The notes beneath the pieces are model-generated. The model saw only the letters and a list, made by a program, of their open reading frames with translations. It was not told the origin of the DNA and did not search any database. The position numbers and the translations under genes are program-made. Below, one piece after another: positions 17,478 to 25,532 of a stretch of DNA of 41,572 nucleotides. Origin of the DNA: Desulfonatronospira sp964577315 (GTDB lineage Bacteria > Desulfobacterota > Desulfovibrionia > Desulfovibrionales > Desulfonatronovibrionaceae); contig CAZNYT010000015.1 in assembly GCA_964577315.1 (NCBI GenBank), forward strand, positions 1 through 41,572, read 5' to 3'. The stretch's first letter is position 1, and each line of letters starts with the position of its first letter.

Positions 17478-18102
17478 ACACAAGCTTTGCACCAAGGCGG
17501 TTTCAGATTTTTCAAGGGTAGAATATAGGCAACTATTCACCATATTTAACCCAAAATATTCACCGGATCTTTTTGCGTGCATTTGCCGGGAGGCTCACCG
17601 GTTTTCTTGGCGAGGCTTATGGGGGAAGCCGGACCGCACGAAGAACTCGGAATAAGAATAAAGCAAACCCTCTATTTTGCACCTATCTTGAGAAGCTGCA
17701 CAAAGCCAAGAGTCCGGTGGGGGCAGGAATGCCCCCGTAAGCCGAGCCTAGAAAAGCGCGAGCCGTGAGGCTCGAAACGCAAAAAGATTTGGTGAATAGT
17801 TACGAACATAGTCCCTCAAAACATGAATATTGTTATCTATGGTCGTGAATAGTTTGGGTAAAACATGGTGAGTTGGCAATTTTTCTTGCCTTCCAGCAAT
17901 TGACCTTTCAAAAAATCTACTGATACACTATTTTTATTAACCGCCTTGCTTTCGCCTGCAAGGAGAATTTACTGACTATCCCCGGATTCCGAAAAAGCTT
18001 GGGATTTTTTTATATACGCTTACTTTAAGCCACGACCCTGAATACACGGATCCAGGGACGGGTTTACAGAATATTCGCACTTATAATCTGGAGGGTATGT
18101 AT
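17478..18102. other. Intergenic region dominated by a long repeat element
   Basis: Most of this region is the largest copy of the CTATTCACCA family (17528-17877, listed separately). After it comes an A/T-rich leader for tatA containing ATCCC...GGGAT followed by seven T residues near 17980-18010, a weak terminator-like structure that could end the USP-BCCT transcript. No coding sequence is supported. Confidence 0.5.
17528..17877. repeat. CTATTCACCA repeat element, copy A (about 350 bp)
   Basis: A non-coding element with imperfect terminal inverted repeats of about 50 bases. The left arm (17528-17580) carries CTATTCACCATATTT, then ATTCACCGGATC and TTTTTGCGTGC; the right arm repeats these in reverse complement (17778-17801 and 17845-17877), split by an insertion of about 40 bases. 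The core has a GGGGGCA/TGCCCCC hairpin near 17718-17735 and a segment (17733-17804) that is the reverse complement of copy B. It encodes no transposase. Confidence 0.7.
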
Positions 18103-18351
18103 ATGATGGGAATCGGCATGACTGAACTCTTAATTGTCCTGGTCATCGTCCTGGTTATCTTTGGAGCCAAGAAGCTACCGGAAATCGGCGGCGGAATGGG
18201 CAAGGCCATCAAGAACTTTAAAAAGGCCACCACTGAACCGGAAGAGATAGATGTCACCTCTGAGTCCTCGCAATCTTCCCAGAAAAAGGAAGACAAGGAA
18301 CAGGGAGAGGAGCAGGAGGAAAAATCCGAGGATAAAAAAGAGGATAAATAG
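18103..18351 (+). CDS. tatA: Sec-independent (Tat) translocase protein TatA
   Basis: A small membrane protein of about 82 residues of the twin-arginine translocase, which exports folded proteins. A short N-terminal helix (GMTELLIVLVIVLVIFGAKK) is followed by the amphipathic helix LPEIGGGMGKAIKNFKKA, the TatA/E pattern with the FG hinge, and then a very acidic, lysine-rich tail. TatB is less likely because the protein is short. GGAGGG lies 7 bases before the ATG at 18103; the ATG at 18097 is too close to it. tatB and tatC are not nearby. A Tat substrate, the HmcB-like protein, is encoded elsewhere in the window. Confidence 0.9.
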   Translation: MMGIGMTELLIVLVIVLVIFGAKKLPEIGGGMGKAIKNFKKATTEPEEIDVTSESSQSSQKKEDKEQGEEQEEKSEDKKEDK

Positions 18352-18386
18352 GATGCGTCTGCAAAAAGTCTTTTTCAGACGCATCC
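18351..18386. terminator. Hairpin between tatA and serS
   Basis: A stem of 11 bp (GGATGCGTCTG with CAGACGCATCC) is extended by an inner AAAAA/TTTTT pairing. It overlaps the tatA stop codon and lies between convergent genes, so it may work as a terminator in both directions, although no long T-run follows. A related hairpin lies upstream of serS at 19774-19809. Confidence 0.6.
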
Positions 18387-18393
18387 AGGTTTG

Positions 18394-19680
18394 TTAGTCC
18401 CTCCAGGGTGGCTGTATAATATCCGTGCCGTTCATATAGGGCCGCAAAGCTTCCGGCACCACGACACTGCCGTCCTTTTGCTGACAGCTTTCCAAAATGG
18501 CCACCAGAGTTCTGCCTACAGCCAATCCGGACCCATTCAGGGTGTGAAGCAACCTGGTCTTTTTGCCCTGGGCGGGTTTATATCTAATGTTCCCTCTCCG
18601 GGCCTGAAAATCCGTGCAATTGGAACAGGAGGAAATCTCCCGGTATTTGGCCTGCCCTGGCAGCCACACCTCCACGTCATAGGTCTTGGCCGCGCCAAAG
18701 CCCAGATCCCCGGTACACAGATTCACCACCCGGTAATGCAGCCCTAAAAGTTGCAAGATTTTTTCCGCGTGCGATACCAAGGCTTCCAGTTGCTGGTAGG
18801 ACTTTTCCGGATGGGAAAACCAAACCAGCTCCACCTTGTTAAACTGGTGCTGCCGGATAATGCCTTTGGTATCCTTGCCGTAGGAGCCAGCCTCGGAACG
18901 AAAGCAGCCGGTAAAAGCGGCGTAGCCCTTGGGCAGGTCCTCTTCCCTTAGTACCTCCCCTTTATGGATATTGGTCAGGGGGACCTCAGCTGTGGGAATC
19001 AAATAATAATCCCAGTTCTCCAGCTTGAACAGATCCTCCTCGAATTTGGGCAACTGACCGGTTACAGTGGTGCTGTCCCTGTTCACTATCATGGGGGGCA
19101 AGGTTTCCAGGTAGCCGTGTTCCCGGGTTTGCACGTCCAGCATGAAATTGGTCAGAGCCCGCTCCATGCGCGCCGCCCAGCCCAGGTACAGAACAAAGCG
19201 CGAACCCGTGATGTTTGCTGCCCGTTCAAAATCAAGCCCACCGAGCTCAGCCCCCAGGTCCCAATGCTCTCGGGGCTGAAAATCGAAAACCGGCTTCTCC
19301 CCCCATACCCGGACTAGTTGGTTGTCGTCCTCGCTATCCCCGGGAGGAACGTCCTCATGGGGAATATTGGGCATGGCTAGCAACCACTCATTCACCTCCC
19401 GGTCCAATTCCTTGAGGCGTTTATCCAACTCCTTGATTTGGTTGGAAAGCTCAGAAAGCCCCTGTATTTCCGAGCTGGGCTCCCTGCCCTGCCTTTTGGC
19501 CTCTGCCACTTCCTGGGAGGCTTGGTTGTGCTTGGTTTTCAGCTCCTGGGCCTTTTGGGAAACCCTCCTTCTCTCCTGCTCCAGGGTCAGAAAATCGTCC
19601 AGGTTCAAATCTGTACCCCTGTCCCTCAGGCTTTTGGCCACCTCTTCCGGATTGTTACGAATGAATTTGATATCCAGCAT
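18394..19680 (-). CDS. serS: Seryl-tRNA synthetase
   Basis: A class II aminoacyl-tRNA synthetase of 428 residues that charges tRNA-Ser (and tRNA-Sec) in the cytoplasm. The N-terminal coiled-coil arm (about residues 30-100) binds the long variable arm of the tRNA. Catalytic-core motifs include LPPMIVNRDS, PTAEVPLTN, FRSEAGSYGKDTKGIIRQHQFNKVELV (motif 2) and NGSGLAVGRTLVAILE (motif 3). The ATG giving MLDIKFIRNN has AAGGAGCAGAGG upstream. Standalone gene, flanked by two related hairpins. Confidence 0.97.
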   Translation of the reverse strand: MLDIKFIRNNPEEVAKSLRDRGTDLNLDDFLTLEQERRRVSQKAQELKTKHNQASQEVAEAKRQGREPSSEIQGLSELSNQIKELDKRLKELDREVNEWLLAMPNIPHEDVPPGDSEDDNQLVRVWGEKPVFDFQPREHWDLGAELGGLDFERAANITGSRFVLYLGWAARMERALTNFMLDVQTREHGYLETLPPMIVNRDSTTVTGQLPKFEEDLFKLENWDYYLIPTAEVPLTNIHKGEVLREEDLPKGYAAFTGCFRSEAGSYGKDTKGIIRQHQFNKVELVWFSHPEKSYQQLEALVSHAEKILQLLGLHYRVVNLCTGDLGFGAAKTYDVEVWLPGQAKYREISSCSNCTDFQARRGNIRYKPAQGKKTRLLHTLNGSGLAVGRTLVAILESCQQKDGSVVVPEALRPYMNGTDIIQPPWRD

Positions 19681-19773
19681 CCTCTGCTCCTTGTATATTT
19701 ATCAGCTTGAGAGTTGAAAGTGAAAAGTAAAGATAAAGAAATCAATGCGCAAAGATCATTACTTGACCGCAAA

Positions 19774-19809
19774 GACGCGCCTGCAAAAAATCCTTTTTGC
19801 AGGCGTATC
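19774..19809. repeat. Hairpin related to the tatA-serS hairpin
   Basis: Arms of the form GACGCGCCTGCAAAAA and CTTTTTGCAGGCGTATC. The layout is the same as the hairpin at 18351-18386 (GCGTCTGCAAAAA...CAGACGC); a T-A pair there is a C-G pair here, so the stem is preserved by paired change. Confidence 0.7.
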
Positions 19810-19825
19810 TGCAAAAGCGGCCTGC

Positions 19826-19909
19826 CTACTGCCTACTGACTACTGACTACTGCCTACTGCCTACTGCCTACTGACTACTGACTACTGACTACTGACTACT
19901 GACTACTGA
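19826..19909. repeat. Heptanucleotide tandem repeat, 12 units
   Basis: Twelve consecutive 7-base units CTACTG(A or C). The last base runs C,A,A,C,C,C,A,A,A,A,A,A across the array. It is 91 bases upstream of the core CIRCE and would be prone to slipped-strand length change. Confidence 0.95.
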
Positions 19910-19990
19910 CGTACAAACCAATTTGCTTGCCCCAAAACCGCAGTCTTGTCAAAGGGTGGTTGGAAGTCGAATCATGAGAATGAAAAAATG

Positions 19991-20037
19991 AATAAAAATA
20001 TTAGCACTCACTCTTGACGAGTGCTAATATTTTTATT
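19991..20037. promoter_or_regulatory. CIRCE operator (HrcA-binding) with extended palindrome
   Basis: The core TTAGCACTC-N9-GAGTGCTAA at 20001-20027 is a perfect match to the CIRCE consensus, the HrcA repressor site of groE and dnaK operons. The palindrome extends by a further AATAAAAATA and TATTTTTATT on either side, giving 19-base perfect arms. A TTGACG inside the spacer with a T/A-rich hexamer around 20034-20041 could be the -35/-10, which would place the operator over the promoter; the promoter call is tentative. Confidence 0.95.
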
Positions 20038-20091
20038 ATTAGGACGAAAGTTTTGGAAAAAAACAAAAATTTATAAATGGAGGTAGAAGCT

Positions 20092-20379
20092 ATGAACTTG
20101 AAACCGCTGCATGATCGAGTCCTGATCAAGCGTGTTGAAGAAGAGGAAGTTACCAAGGGCGGAATCATCATCCCGGATACTGCCAAGGAAAAGCCCATCA
20201 AGGGCGAAGTTGTGGCTGCCGGCCCGGGCAAGACCACGGAAGACGGCAAGACCACGCCCATGACCGTAAAGGCCGGGGACAAAGTACTATTCAATAAGTA
20301 TGCTGGCACTGAAGTCAAGATCGACGATGTTGAACATCTGGTAATGCGTGAAGACGACATCTTGGCGATCATCGAATAA
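20092..20379 (+). CDS. groS: Co-chaperonin GroES
   Basis: The 95-residue heptameric lid of the GroEL folding chamber. It begins MNLKPLHDRVLIKRVEEEE, the standard GroES N-terminus, followed by the mobile loop region (GGIIIPDTAKEKP) and VLFNKYAGTEVK. The ATG at 20092 has GGAGG eight bases upstream; an earlier in-frame ATG at 20077 lies upstream of that Shine-Dalgarno sequence and is rejected. It sits directly behind a CIRCE operator, implying HrcA repression relieved by heat or unfolded protein. groEL follows 36 bases later. Confidence 0.98.
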   Translation: MNLKPLHDRVLIKRVEEEEVTKGGIIIPDTAKEKPIKGEVVAAGPGKTTEDGKTTPMTVKAGDKVLFNKYAGTEVKIDDVEHLVMREDDILAIIE

Positions 20380-20415
20380 CCCAAAAAACAATCCAATTTT
20401 CAAGGAGGAACGGAT

Positions 20416-22065
20416 ATGCCTGCTAAGCAGATCATGTTTGACGTAAAAGCCAGAGAACAGCTTCAAAGCGGCATGGAGCAGCTAGCCCGAGCGGTCAAGG
20501 TCACCTTGGGACCCAAGGGCCGCAACGTGGTAATCGAGAAGTCCTTTGGAGCGCCCACTATTACCAAGGACGGGGTAACCGTGGCCAAGGAGATTGAACT
20601 GGAAGACAAGTTCGAAAACATGGGCGCCCAGATGGTCAAGGAAGTTGCTTCCAAGACCAGCGACGTGGCCGGCGACGGCACCACTACCGCTACCGTCCTC
20701 GCCCAGTCCATTTTTAACGAGGGCATCAAACTGGTGGCTGCCGGGCGCAATCCCATGGCCATAAAGCGGGGTGTGGAAAAGGCGGTAGATGCGGTTACCG
20801 CGGAACTGGAAAAAACCACCAAACCCACCCGGGATCAAAAGGAAATCGCCCAGGTTGGCACTATTTCCGCCAACAGCGACCCCACCATCGGAAACATCAT
20901 CGCTGAAGCCATGAACAAGGTGGGCAAGGAAGGGGTTATCACCGTAGAAGAAGGCAAAGGCCTGGAAACCACCTTGGATGTAGTGGAAGGCATGCAGTTC
21001 GACCGCGGCTACCTTTCCCCCTACTTTGTAACCGATTCCGAGAAGATGGTCGCGGAATTGGATGACCCCTTGATCCTTATCTGCGATAAAAAGATTTCCG
21101 CCATGAAGGATCTGTTGCCTGTTTTGGAGCAGGTGGCCAAGATGAGCAAGCCCATGATGATCATCGCGGAAGAGATCGAGGGCGAAGCCCTGGCTACCCT
21201 GGTGGTGAACAAGCTGCGCGGAACCTTGCAGGTTGCCGCAGTCAAGGCACCCGGCTTCGGCGAGCGCCGCAAGGCCATGCTGCAGGATATCGCCACCTTG
21301 ACCGGTGGACAGGTAATCTCCGAGGATGTGGGATTCAAGCTGGAGAACGCCACTGTAAACGAACTGGGCAGTGCCAAGCGGGTAACAATTGACAAGGAAA
21401 ATACCACCATTGTGGACGGGGCCGGCAATGCCGAGGACATCAAGTCCAGGGTCAAGCAGCTTCGGGCCGAGATCGAGGAAACCACTTCCGATTACGACCG
21501 CGAAAAGCTCCAAGAGCGCTTGGCCAAGATCGTGGGCGGCGTAGCCGTTATCAACGTGGGTGCAGCCACTGAATCCGAAATGAAGGAAAAGAAGGCCAGG
21601 GTAGAGGACGCCCTGAACGCCACCCGGGCAGCCGTGGAAGAAGGCATTGTCCCCGGCGGAGGTGTGGCTTACATCCGCACCCTGTCCTGCTTGGACCAGG
21701 TGCAGACCGCTGATGACGACGAGAAATCCGGAGTGGACATTGTCCGCAAGTCCATGGTGGAACCCTTGCGTCAGATCTGCGTGAACGCAGGTTACGAAGG
21801 GGCCTTGATCATAGAAAAGGTCAAGGAGCTCAAGGAAGGTCACGGCTTCAACGCCTATACCGGCGAATACGAGGACCTGATTGCTTCCGGGGTGATCGAT
21901 CCCAAGAAGGTCACCCGAATCGCCCTGCAAAACGCCTCTTCCATAGCATCCCTGCTCATGACCACAGAGGCCGCCATTGCTGAAAAGCCAGAAGACAAGA
22001 AGGAAGGCGGCGGCGCTCCCGGCATGGGAGGCATGGGAGGCATGGGAGGCATGGGCATGTACTAA
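20416..22065 (+). CDS. groL: Chaperonin GroEL
   Basis: The 549-residue ATP-dependent chaperonin subunit, forming a double heptameric ring in the cytoplasm. Conserved blocks include VTLGPKGRNVVIEKSFG, the GDGTTTATVLAQ nucleotide-binding motif, VKAPGFGERRKAMLQDIA and EEGIVPGGGVAYIR. The C-terminus ends in the usual Gly-Gly-Met repeats. AAGGAGG precedes the ATG. Expressed with groES from the CIRCE-controlled promoter. Confidence 0.99.
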   Translation: MPAKQIMFDVKAREQLQSGMEQLARAVKVTLGPKGRNVVIEKSFGAPTITKDGVTVAKEIELEDKFENMGAQMVKEVASKTSDVAGDGTTTATVLAQSIFNEGIKLVAAGRNPMAIKRGVEKAVDAVTAELEKTTKPTRDQKEIAQVGTISANSDPTIGNIIAEAMNKVGKEGVITVEEGKGLETTLDVVEGMQFDRGYLSPYFVTDSEKMVAELDDPLILICDKKISAMKDLLPVLEQVAKMSKPMMIIAEEIEGEALATLVVNKLRGTLQVAAVKAPGFGERRKAMLQDIATLTGGQVISEDVGFKLENATVNELGSAKRVTIDKENTTIVDGAGNAEDIKSRVKQLRAEIEETTSDYDREKLQERLAKIVGGVAVINVGAATESEMKEKKARVEDALNATRAAVEEGIVPGGGVAYIRTLSCLDQVQTADDDEKSGVDIVRKSMVEPLRQICVNAGYEGALIIEKVKELKEGHGFNAYTGEYEDLIASGVIDPKKVTRIALQNASSIASLLMTTEAAIAEKPEDKKEGGGAPGMGGMGGMGGMGMY

Positions 22066-22092
22066 CCTCCTGCCTTCCTGGCATCAGATATC

Positions 22093-22128
22093 AGCCGGGG
22101 CGGGTAAGATCCCGTCCCGGCTTTTTTA
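22093..22128 (+). terminator. Rho-independent terminator of groESL
   Basis: A 12-bp stem (AGCCGGGGCGGG with CCCGTCCCGGCT, one G-T pair), a 6-base loop and a T-run directly after groEL. Confidence 0.93.
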
Positions 22129-22138
22129 TTCCTGCCAT

Positions 22139-22900
22139 CTATAAATCCAGAACATCCCCAGGCTGAGGCAGAAAACCCTGCACCCCGGATTTTTCCAGAT
22201 AATCCGGGAGCATGTCCTGGTATCTCCTGCGCTCATCGCGCTGCATATGGACCAGGGCCACCTGTTTTACCCCTGCTGTGCGCGCCAGATCCAATACTTG
22301 CAGCACGCTGCTGTGACCGTACATATCCCGTTCCAGGCAAAAAGCCTCGCAAATCGCCAAGTCGCAATCCCTTATCTCTTCTATGTGTTTTGGATCCACC
22401 CTCCCGTCCCCAGTGTAAAAAACGGTCTTGGAGCCCAAGGAAAGAAAAAGGCCCAAGCAGGCAACTGGGTGCTGTACCGGAACCGTCTGGGCCTGGTATC
22501 CGTAAATATGGAAGTTCTCCCCGGGCTCAACTTCCCTGCAGTCCACGTAGAATCCTAGACTGGACCATTTTCCGGGGTATGCCAGTTCCACTGCCTCAGC
22601 CACTGCCCGGGCTATACCTGGGCCTCCGTAGATTTGCAGGGGCTTGCTGCGCCCATGCTCGTGGAAGCGAATGCAAAGCTGGGGCAAACCAAAAAAATGA
22701 TCCCCGTGCAAATGCGATATCCACACCGCATCCAACTCCAGGGGATCTGGATGCATACTCCAGAAAGCAGCAGCGCCTGTGAACCCACAATCCAGCAAAA
22801 TACCGCCTGCATCGGCTTTGTCTTTATCTTGAATCCAAATGCTGGTATTGGGCAGATGTTCGTCAAATGCCTCTCCCACACCGCAAAAAACAATCCGCAT
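22139..22900 (-). CDS. MBL-fold metallo-hydrolase, RNase Z-like
   Basis: A 253-residue metallo-beta-lactamase fold protein. The metal-binding motif is HLHGDH in AVWISHLHGDHFFGLPQL, with further ligands expected at His in TVPVQHPVACLG, Asp in FYTGDGRVDP and His in VALVHMQRDE. The opening IVFCGVGEAFDEHLPNTS resembles the RNase Z / ElaC group, but the exosite arm of true tRNase Z is not apparent, so the substrate is unclear. It follows an unknown gene by 22 bases on the same strand and ends convergently with groEL. Confidence 0.8.
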   Translation of the reverse strand: MRIVFCGVGEAFDEHLPNTSIWIQDKDKADAGGILLDCGFTGAAAFWSMHPDPLELDAVWISHLHGDHFFGLPQLCIRFHEHGRSKPLQIYGGPGIARAVAEAVELAYPGKWSSLGFYVDCREVEPGENFHIYGYQAQTVPVQHPVACLGLFLSLGSKTVFYTGDGRVDPKHIEEIRDCDLAICEAFCLERDMYGHSSVLQVLDLARTAGVKQVALVHMQRDERRRYQDMLPDYLEKSGVQGFLPQPGDVLDL

Positions 22901-22922
22901 GACTCATCCCCCTATCCTGATA

Positions 22923-23408
22923 TTACCCGGGTTCCGAAACATAGATCCAGGAAGCCGGAGGTGTTTTGTTCCCAAAAAACTCCTCAACCAGACTCCTGTC
23001 CTGGGAGTGAACATATAAGGGACTAAGGGGCAGGGGCCTGATCTGTCCGGCATAGATCTTTAACCCCCGGTCCATGAATTCTGCAAGCACAAAGCAGGCC
23101 TGGATCCGAACAAATTTGCCCAAACCTTCCCAGGTTGCTCTTAACTGTATAACATGTTCCCTGTCCGAGGGATGGGAAATCAGATTGCCAGTCTTGAGCA
23201 AGGCCTCAACCACTCGGGAGGGAATAATAGCCCCCCATTGGGATAACTTCTTAACCAACATGGGCTCCAGAGCCAGGTAGTAATGCTCATCAACTCTACA
23301 GGCCATGGACCGGCCAGGAATATTCAGGATATCAGGATTATGGGAGAAATGTTCCCCTATCCGTCTCTGCAGATTCAAAACCAAGTCCGAGTAATCCACC
23401 ATTGCCAT
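22923..23408 (-). CDS. Conserved-looking protein of unknown function
   Basis: A 161-residue soluble protein starting MAMVDYSDLVLNLQRRIG. I recognise no family. The ATG at 23408 has AGAGGT about eight bases upstream; the frame stays open for 40 more codons, but that part begins inside a repeat element and is probably not translated. There is no signal peptide or membrane segment. Aromatic and charged residues are spread evenly and the C-terminus (PPASWIYVSEPG) looks ordered. It lies 22 bases before the RNase Z-like gene on the same strand, so the two may be functionally linked. Confidence 0.7.
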   Translation of the reverse strand: MAMVDYSDLVLNLQRRIGEHFSHNPDILNIPGRSMACRVDEHYYLALEPMLVKKLSQWGAIIPSRVVEALLKTGNLISHPSDREHVIQLRATWEGLGKFVRIQACFVLAEFMDRGLKIYAGQIRPLPLSPLYVHSQDRSLVEEFFGNKTPPASWIYVSEPG

Positions 23409-23512
23409 GAAAGTTACCTCTTGCTTCCAGTTAAACCCAAGCCCAGTTATAATAGACTTGCAATTACCAAGACTATGGGCAAATGGCAAACATGGTTTTT
23501 TGTATAATATGG

Positions 23513-23629
23513 GGCATCTATTCACCAAATCTTTTGCGTGCCGTTCTCCCGGATCGCGCTTTTCTAGGCTCGGTTTACGGGGATAAAAAGATTTGGGGAA
23601 TATCTGGGTAAAATATGGCGAGTAGTTGC
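23513..23629. repeat. CTATTCACCA repeat element, copy B (117 bp)
   Basis: A short version of the 17528-17877 element. It begins GGCATCTATTCACCAAATC, continues TTTTGCGTGCC, and contains a core (GCGCTTTTCTAGGCTCGG) that is the near-exact reverse complement of the copy A core. It ends with the inverse arm AAAAAGATTTGGGGAATATC and GGGTAAAATATGGCGAG. It lies between the unknown gene and rex. Confidence 0.7.
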
Positions 23630-23665
23630 AAGGTTTTTAATCCAAACCAGGCAGGGTGTAGCTCT

Positions 23666-24322
23666 TTAAGGCATTAAGCCCTTGCTTTGATTGTGAGTTA
23701 TATTAAAGGCCACGGAAAAAAGATGGTGGATAAAATCCACGTATTCCACAGATACGTGTTCCGGGGCGGTGATTCTGGCAGGAGCGAAATTGACTATCCC
23801 TTTAATGCCACCGTCTATCAGGTAATTGGCTGCCCTCTGTGCTCTCTCCGGGGGAGTGGTGATAACACCTATTTCCACACCCATGTCCTTGGTGCTTTGA
23901 GGAAGCTGGCTGGAACACTCCACCTCCAGCCCGGCGATTTCCTCGCCGATCTTGAAGGGGTCGCAATCAAAAGCAGCCACGATAATAAAGCCTCTTTTAC
24001 GCAGGATATGGTGCCTGAGCAGGGCCCGGCCCAGATTGCCCACGCCCACCAAAACCACATTCCAAGTACGGTCCAAGCCCAAGCTTTGCCGGATGGCTTG
24101 TTTCAGCTCATGTACGTAATACCCTACTCCACGTACGCCAAATTCCCCGAAATAGGCCAAGTCCTTGCGGATCTGGGAGGGATTGAGACCACAGGCATGG
24201 GCCAGTTTCTCCGAGGAAACAACCTTGACTCCCTGCTGCTCCATCACTTCCAGTTCCTGGATGTAAACAGCCAGCCTGGCGATAGTAGCCCTGGGTATGC
24301 GGTCAATCTTTAGTTGCTGCAT
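23666..24322 (-). CDS. rex: Redox-sensing transcriptional repressor Rex
   Basis: A 218-residue repressor that binds DNA when NADH is low and is released by NADH. The N-terminal winged helix (IPRATIARLAVYIQELE, then SSEKLAHACGLNPSQIRKDLAYFGEFGVRGVGY) is diagnostic, and the Rossmann motif VLVGVGNLGRALL binds NAD(H). It ends with the domain-swapped helix (VSVEYVDFIHHLFSVAF). No Shine-Dalgarno sequence is visible before the ATG. The gene follows atpE on the same strand, separated by a terminator. In Desulfovibrio, Rex is known to sit next to ATP synthase genes and to control energy genes such as sat; the same is inferred here. Confidence 0.95.
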   Translation of the reverse strand: MQQLKIDRIPRATIARLAVYIQELEVMEQQGVKVVSSEKLAHACGLNPSQIRKDLAYFGEFGVRGVGYYVHELKQAIRQSLGLDRTWNVVLVGVGNLGRALLRHHILRKRGFIIVAAFDCDPFKIGEEIAGLEVECSSQLPQSTKDMGVEIGVITTPPERAQRAANYLIDGGIKGIVNFAPARITAPEHVSVEYVDFIHHLFSVAFNITHNQSKGLMP

Positions 24323-24344
24323 AGTGAATTTTTGGACAAATTAA

Positions 24345-24377
24345 GGAAAAAAACAGGGAGGGGATGCCTCCCCTCCC
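24345..24377 (-). terminator. Rho-independent terminator after atpE
   Basis: Stem GGGAGGGG paired with CCCCTCCC with a 6-base loop; on the minus strand it is followed by TGTTTTTTT. It separates the atp genes from rex, so rex may be partly independent of atp transcription. Confidence 0.88.
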
Positions 24378-24396
24378 GAAACAACCTGACAACACC

Positions 24397-24717
24397 TTAG
24401 ATAAACGGATTGGCAAAGAGCAGGATCAGGTTAATAACCAGCGCATAAATGGCCAGGGATTCGATCATGGCCAAGCCGATAAGCAAGGTAACTGTGATCT
24501 TACCTCCGGCTTCAGGGTTACGAGCGGTGCCGTCACAAGCACCCTTGAGACCGATGCCCTGTCCAATTCCGGTGCCTATAGCGGCGATCCCCATACCCAA
24601 GCCGGTAGCCAGGGCTATGTTGGAAACAACTTCCGGGGCCACTTCAGCAGCAAAGGCAGAACTAGCCAGTCCCACAAAAAATACCGTGTGAAAAATGATC
24701 AACAAAGACTTAAGCAT
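24397..24717 (-). CDS. atpE: ATP synthase F0 subunit c
   Basis: Subunit of the rotating membrane ring of F1Fo ATP synthase. The 106 residues comprise a signal-like N-terminal segment (about 1-25), TM1 with a Gly-rich run ending GIGQG, a polar loop ARNPE, and TM2 with the ion-carrying Glu in AMIESLAIYALVINL. A Gln in TM1 plus Glu-Ser and Tyr in TM2 are the ligand types of Na+-binding rings such as that of Ilyobacter; the Thr after Ser is replaced by Leu. Coupling ion is inference. I start at the ATG at 24717, seven bases after AGGAGG, not at the adjoining GTG. It follows atpB. Confidence 0.95.
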   Translation of the reverse strand: MLKSLLIIFHTVFFVGLASSAFAAEVAPEVVSNIALATGLGMGIAAIGTGIGQGIGLKGACDGTARNPEAGGKITVTLLIGLAMIESLAIYALVINLILLFANPFI

Positions 24718-24836
24718 CACAAAACCTCCTACGTTTTATTTTTTTGGTCAAAAGACCATTCCCCCCAAAGACTTAAACCGAGACTTTTGGCCCCTAAAGC
24801 TGTGAATCTCTCCGAGGCCAAGGTTTCCCGTTTCAA

Positions 24837-25529
24837 CTAGTGCTCCTCTTCAAAGGCCTCCTTGAGATACATCATGGACAGCATGAAGAACACAAAGGCC
24901 TGCAAGGTCTTAAGAAGCAAGAACAGCAGGAAAATGGGCAGAGAGCCCAAAATTGGGGCCAGAAGGAACATAACAATAATGGTAAGCTCTTCAGCCTTGA
25001 TGTTTCCGAACAACCGCAGGGCAAGAGAAATCGGACGGGCTAAATGGCTGACTATCTCAATGGGGAACATGATGGGTGCAAACCACCAATAGGGGCCCAT
25101 GAACTTTTTAATATACCTAGCCCCGTGAATCCTAATGCCGTGATAATTGTAGTAAACAAACACAAAAATGGCCATGCTGGCGGTAGTATTTATATTGGCT
25201 GTGGCCGCATCAATGCTGGGAATCAGACCGGAGATATTAAGGACCCAGATATACACTAAGAGGGTGAAAAGGACCGGGAACACTCTTCTCCCGGGCTCAC
25301 CCATGTTGGTGACCACAAAATCCTCAATATACCGGATCAAAAACTCCCAAAAGTTCTGTAGCCCCTTGGGCACCAGGGTCATCCTCCGGGTAGCCACTAT
25401 ACCAAGGATGGCAAATATGAGGATAAAAAACCAGGAGTAAAGTACGTGGTGCGGGATTTCAAGCCCAATGGCGTGGAAAAACTCCTTCAGAAACATCCAT
25501 TGATAGATATCGTTCCCTTCTGCAGCCAT
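24837..25529 (-). CDS. atpB: ATP synthase F0 subunit a
   Basis: The stator half-channel subunit of F1Fo ATP synthase, 230 residues, integral to the inner membrane. The essential Arg lies in ARPISLALRLFGNIKAEE, and the C-terminal helices (LLLKTLQAFVFFMLSMMYL) carry the second half-channel. The ATG is preceded by AAGGAGG at nine bases. The order is atpZ-atpI-atpB-atpE on the minus strand. Confidence 0.97.
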   Translation of the reverse strand: MAAEGNDIYQWMFLKEFFHAIGLEIPHHVLYSWFFILIFAILGIVATRRMTLVPKGLQNFWEFLIRYIEDFVVTNMGEPGRRVFPVLFTLLVYIWVLNISGLIPSIDAATANINTTASMAIFVFVYYNYHGIRIHGARYIKKFMGPYWWFAPIMFPIEIVSHLARPISLALRLFGNIKAEELTIIVMFLLAPILGSLPIFLLFLLLKTLQAFVFFMLSMMYLKEAFEEEH

Positions 25530-25532
25530 GGA

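Larger units (their letters stand above)
19681..20091. other. Intergenic region between serS and groES
   Basis: Divergent control region with three visible structures listed separately: a hairpin at 19774-19809, a 12-unit heptamer array at 19826-19909 and the CIRCE operator at 19991-20037. No coding sequence is supported. Confidence 0.7.

Noticed and set aside
19826..19909. CRISPR array
   Set aside because: The units are 7-base tandem repeats without spacers; no CRISPR-like repeat-spacer structure exists anywhere in the window.
20482..21930. Long minus-strand open frame across groEL (482 codons)
   Set aside because: It is the exact antisense of a highly conserved gene; the translation is low-complexity and His/Gly/Leu-rich, typical of an antisense shadow.
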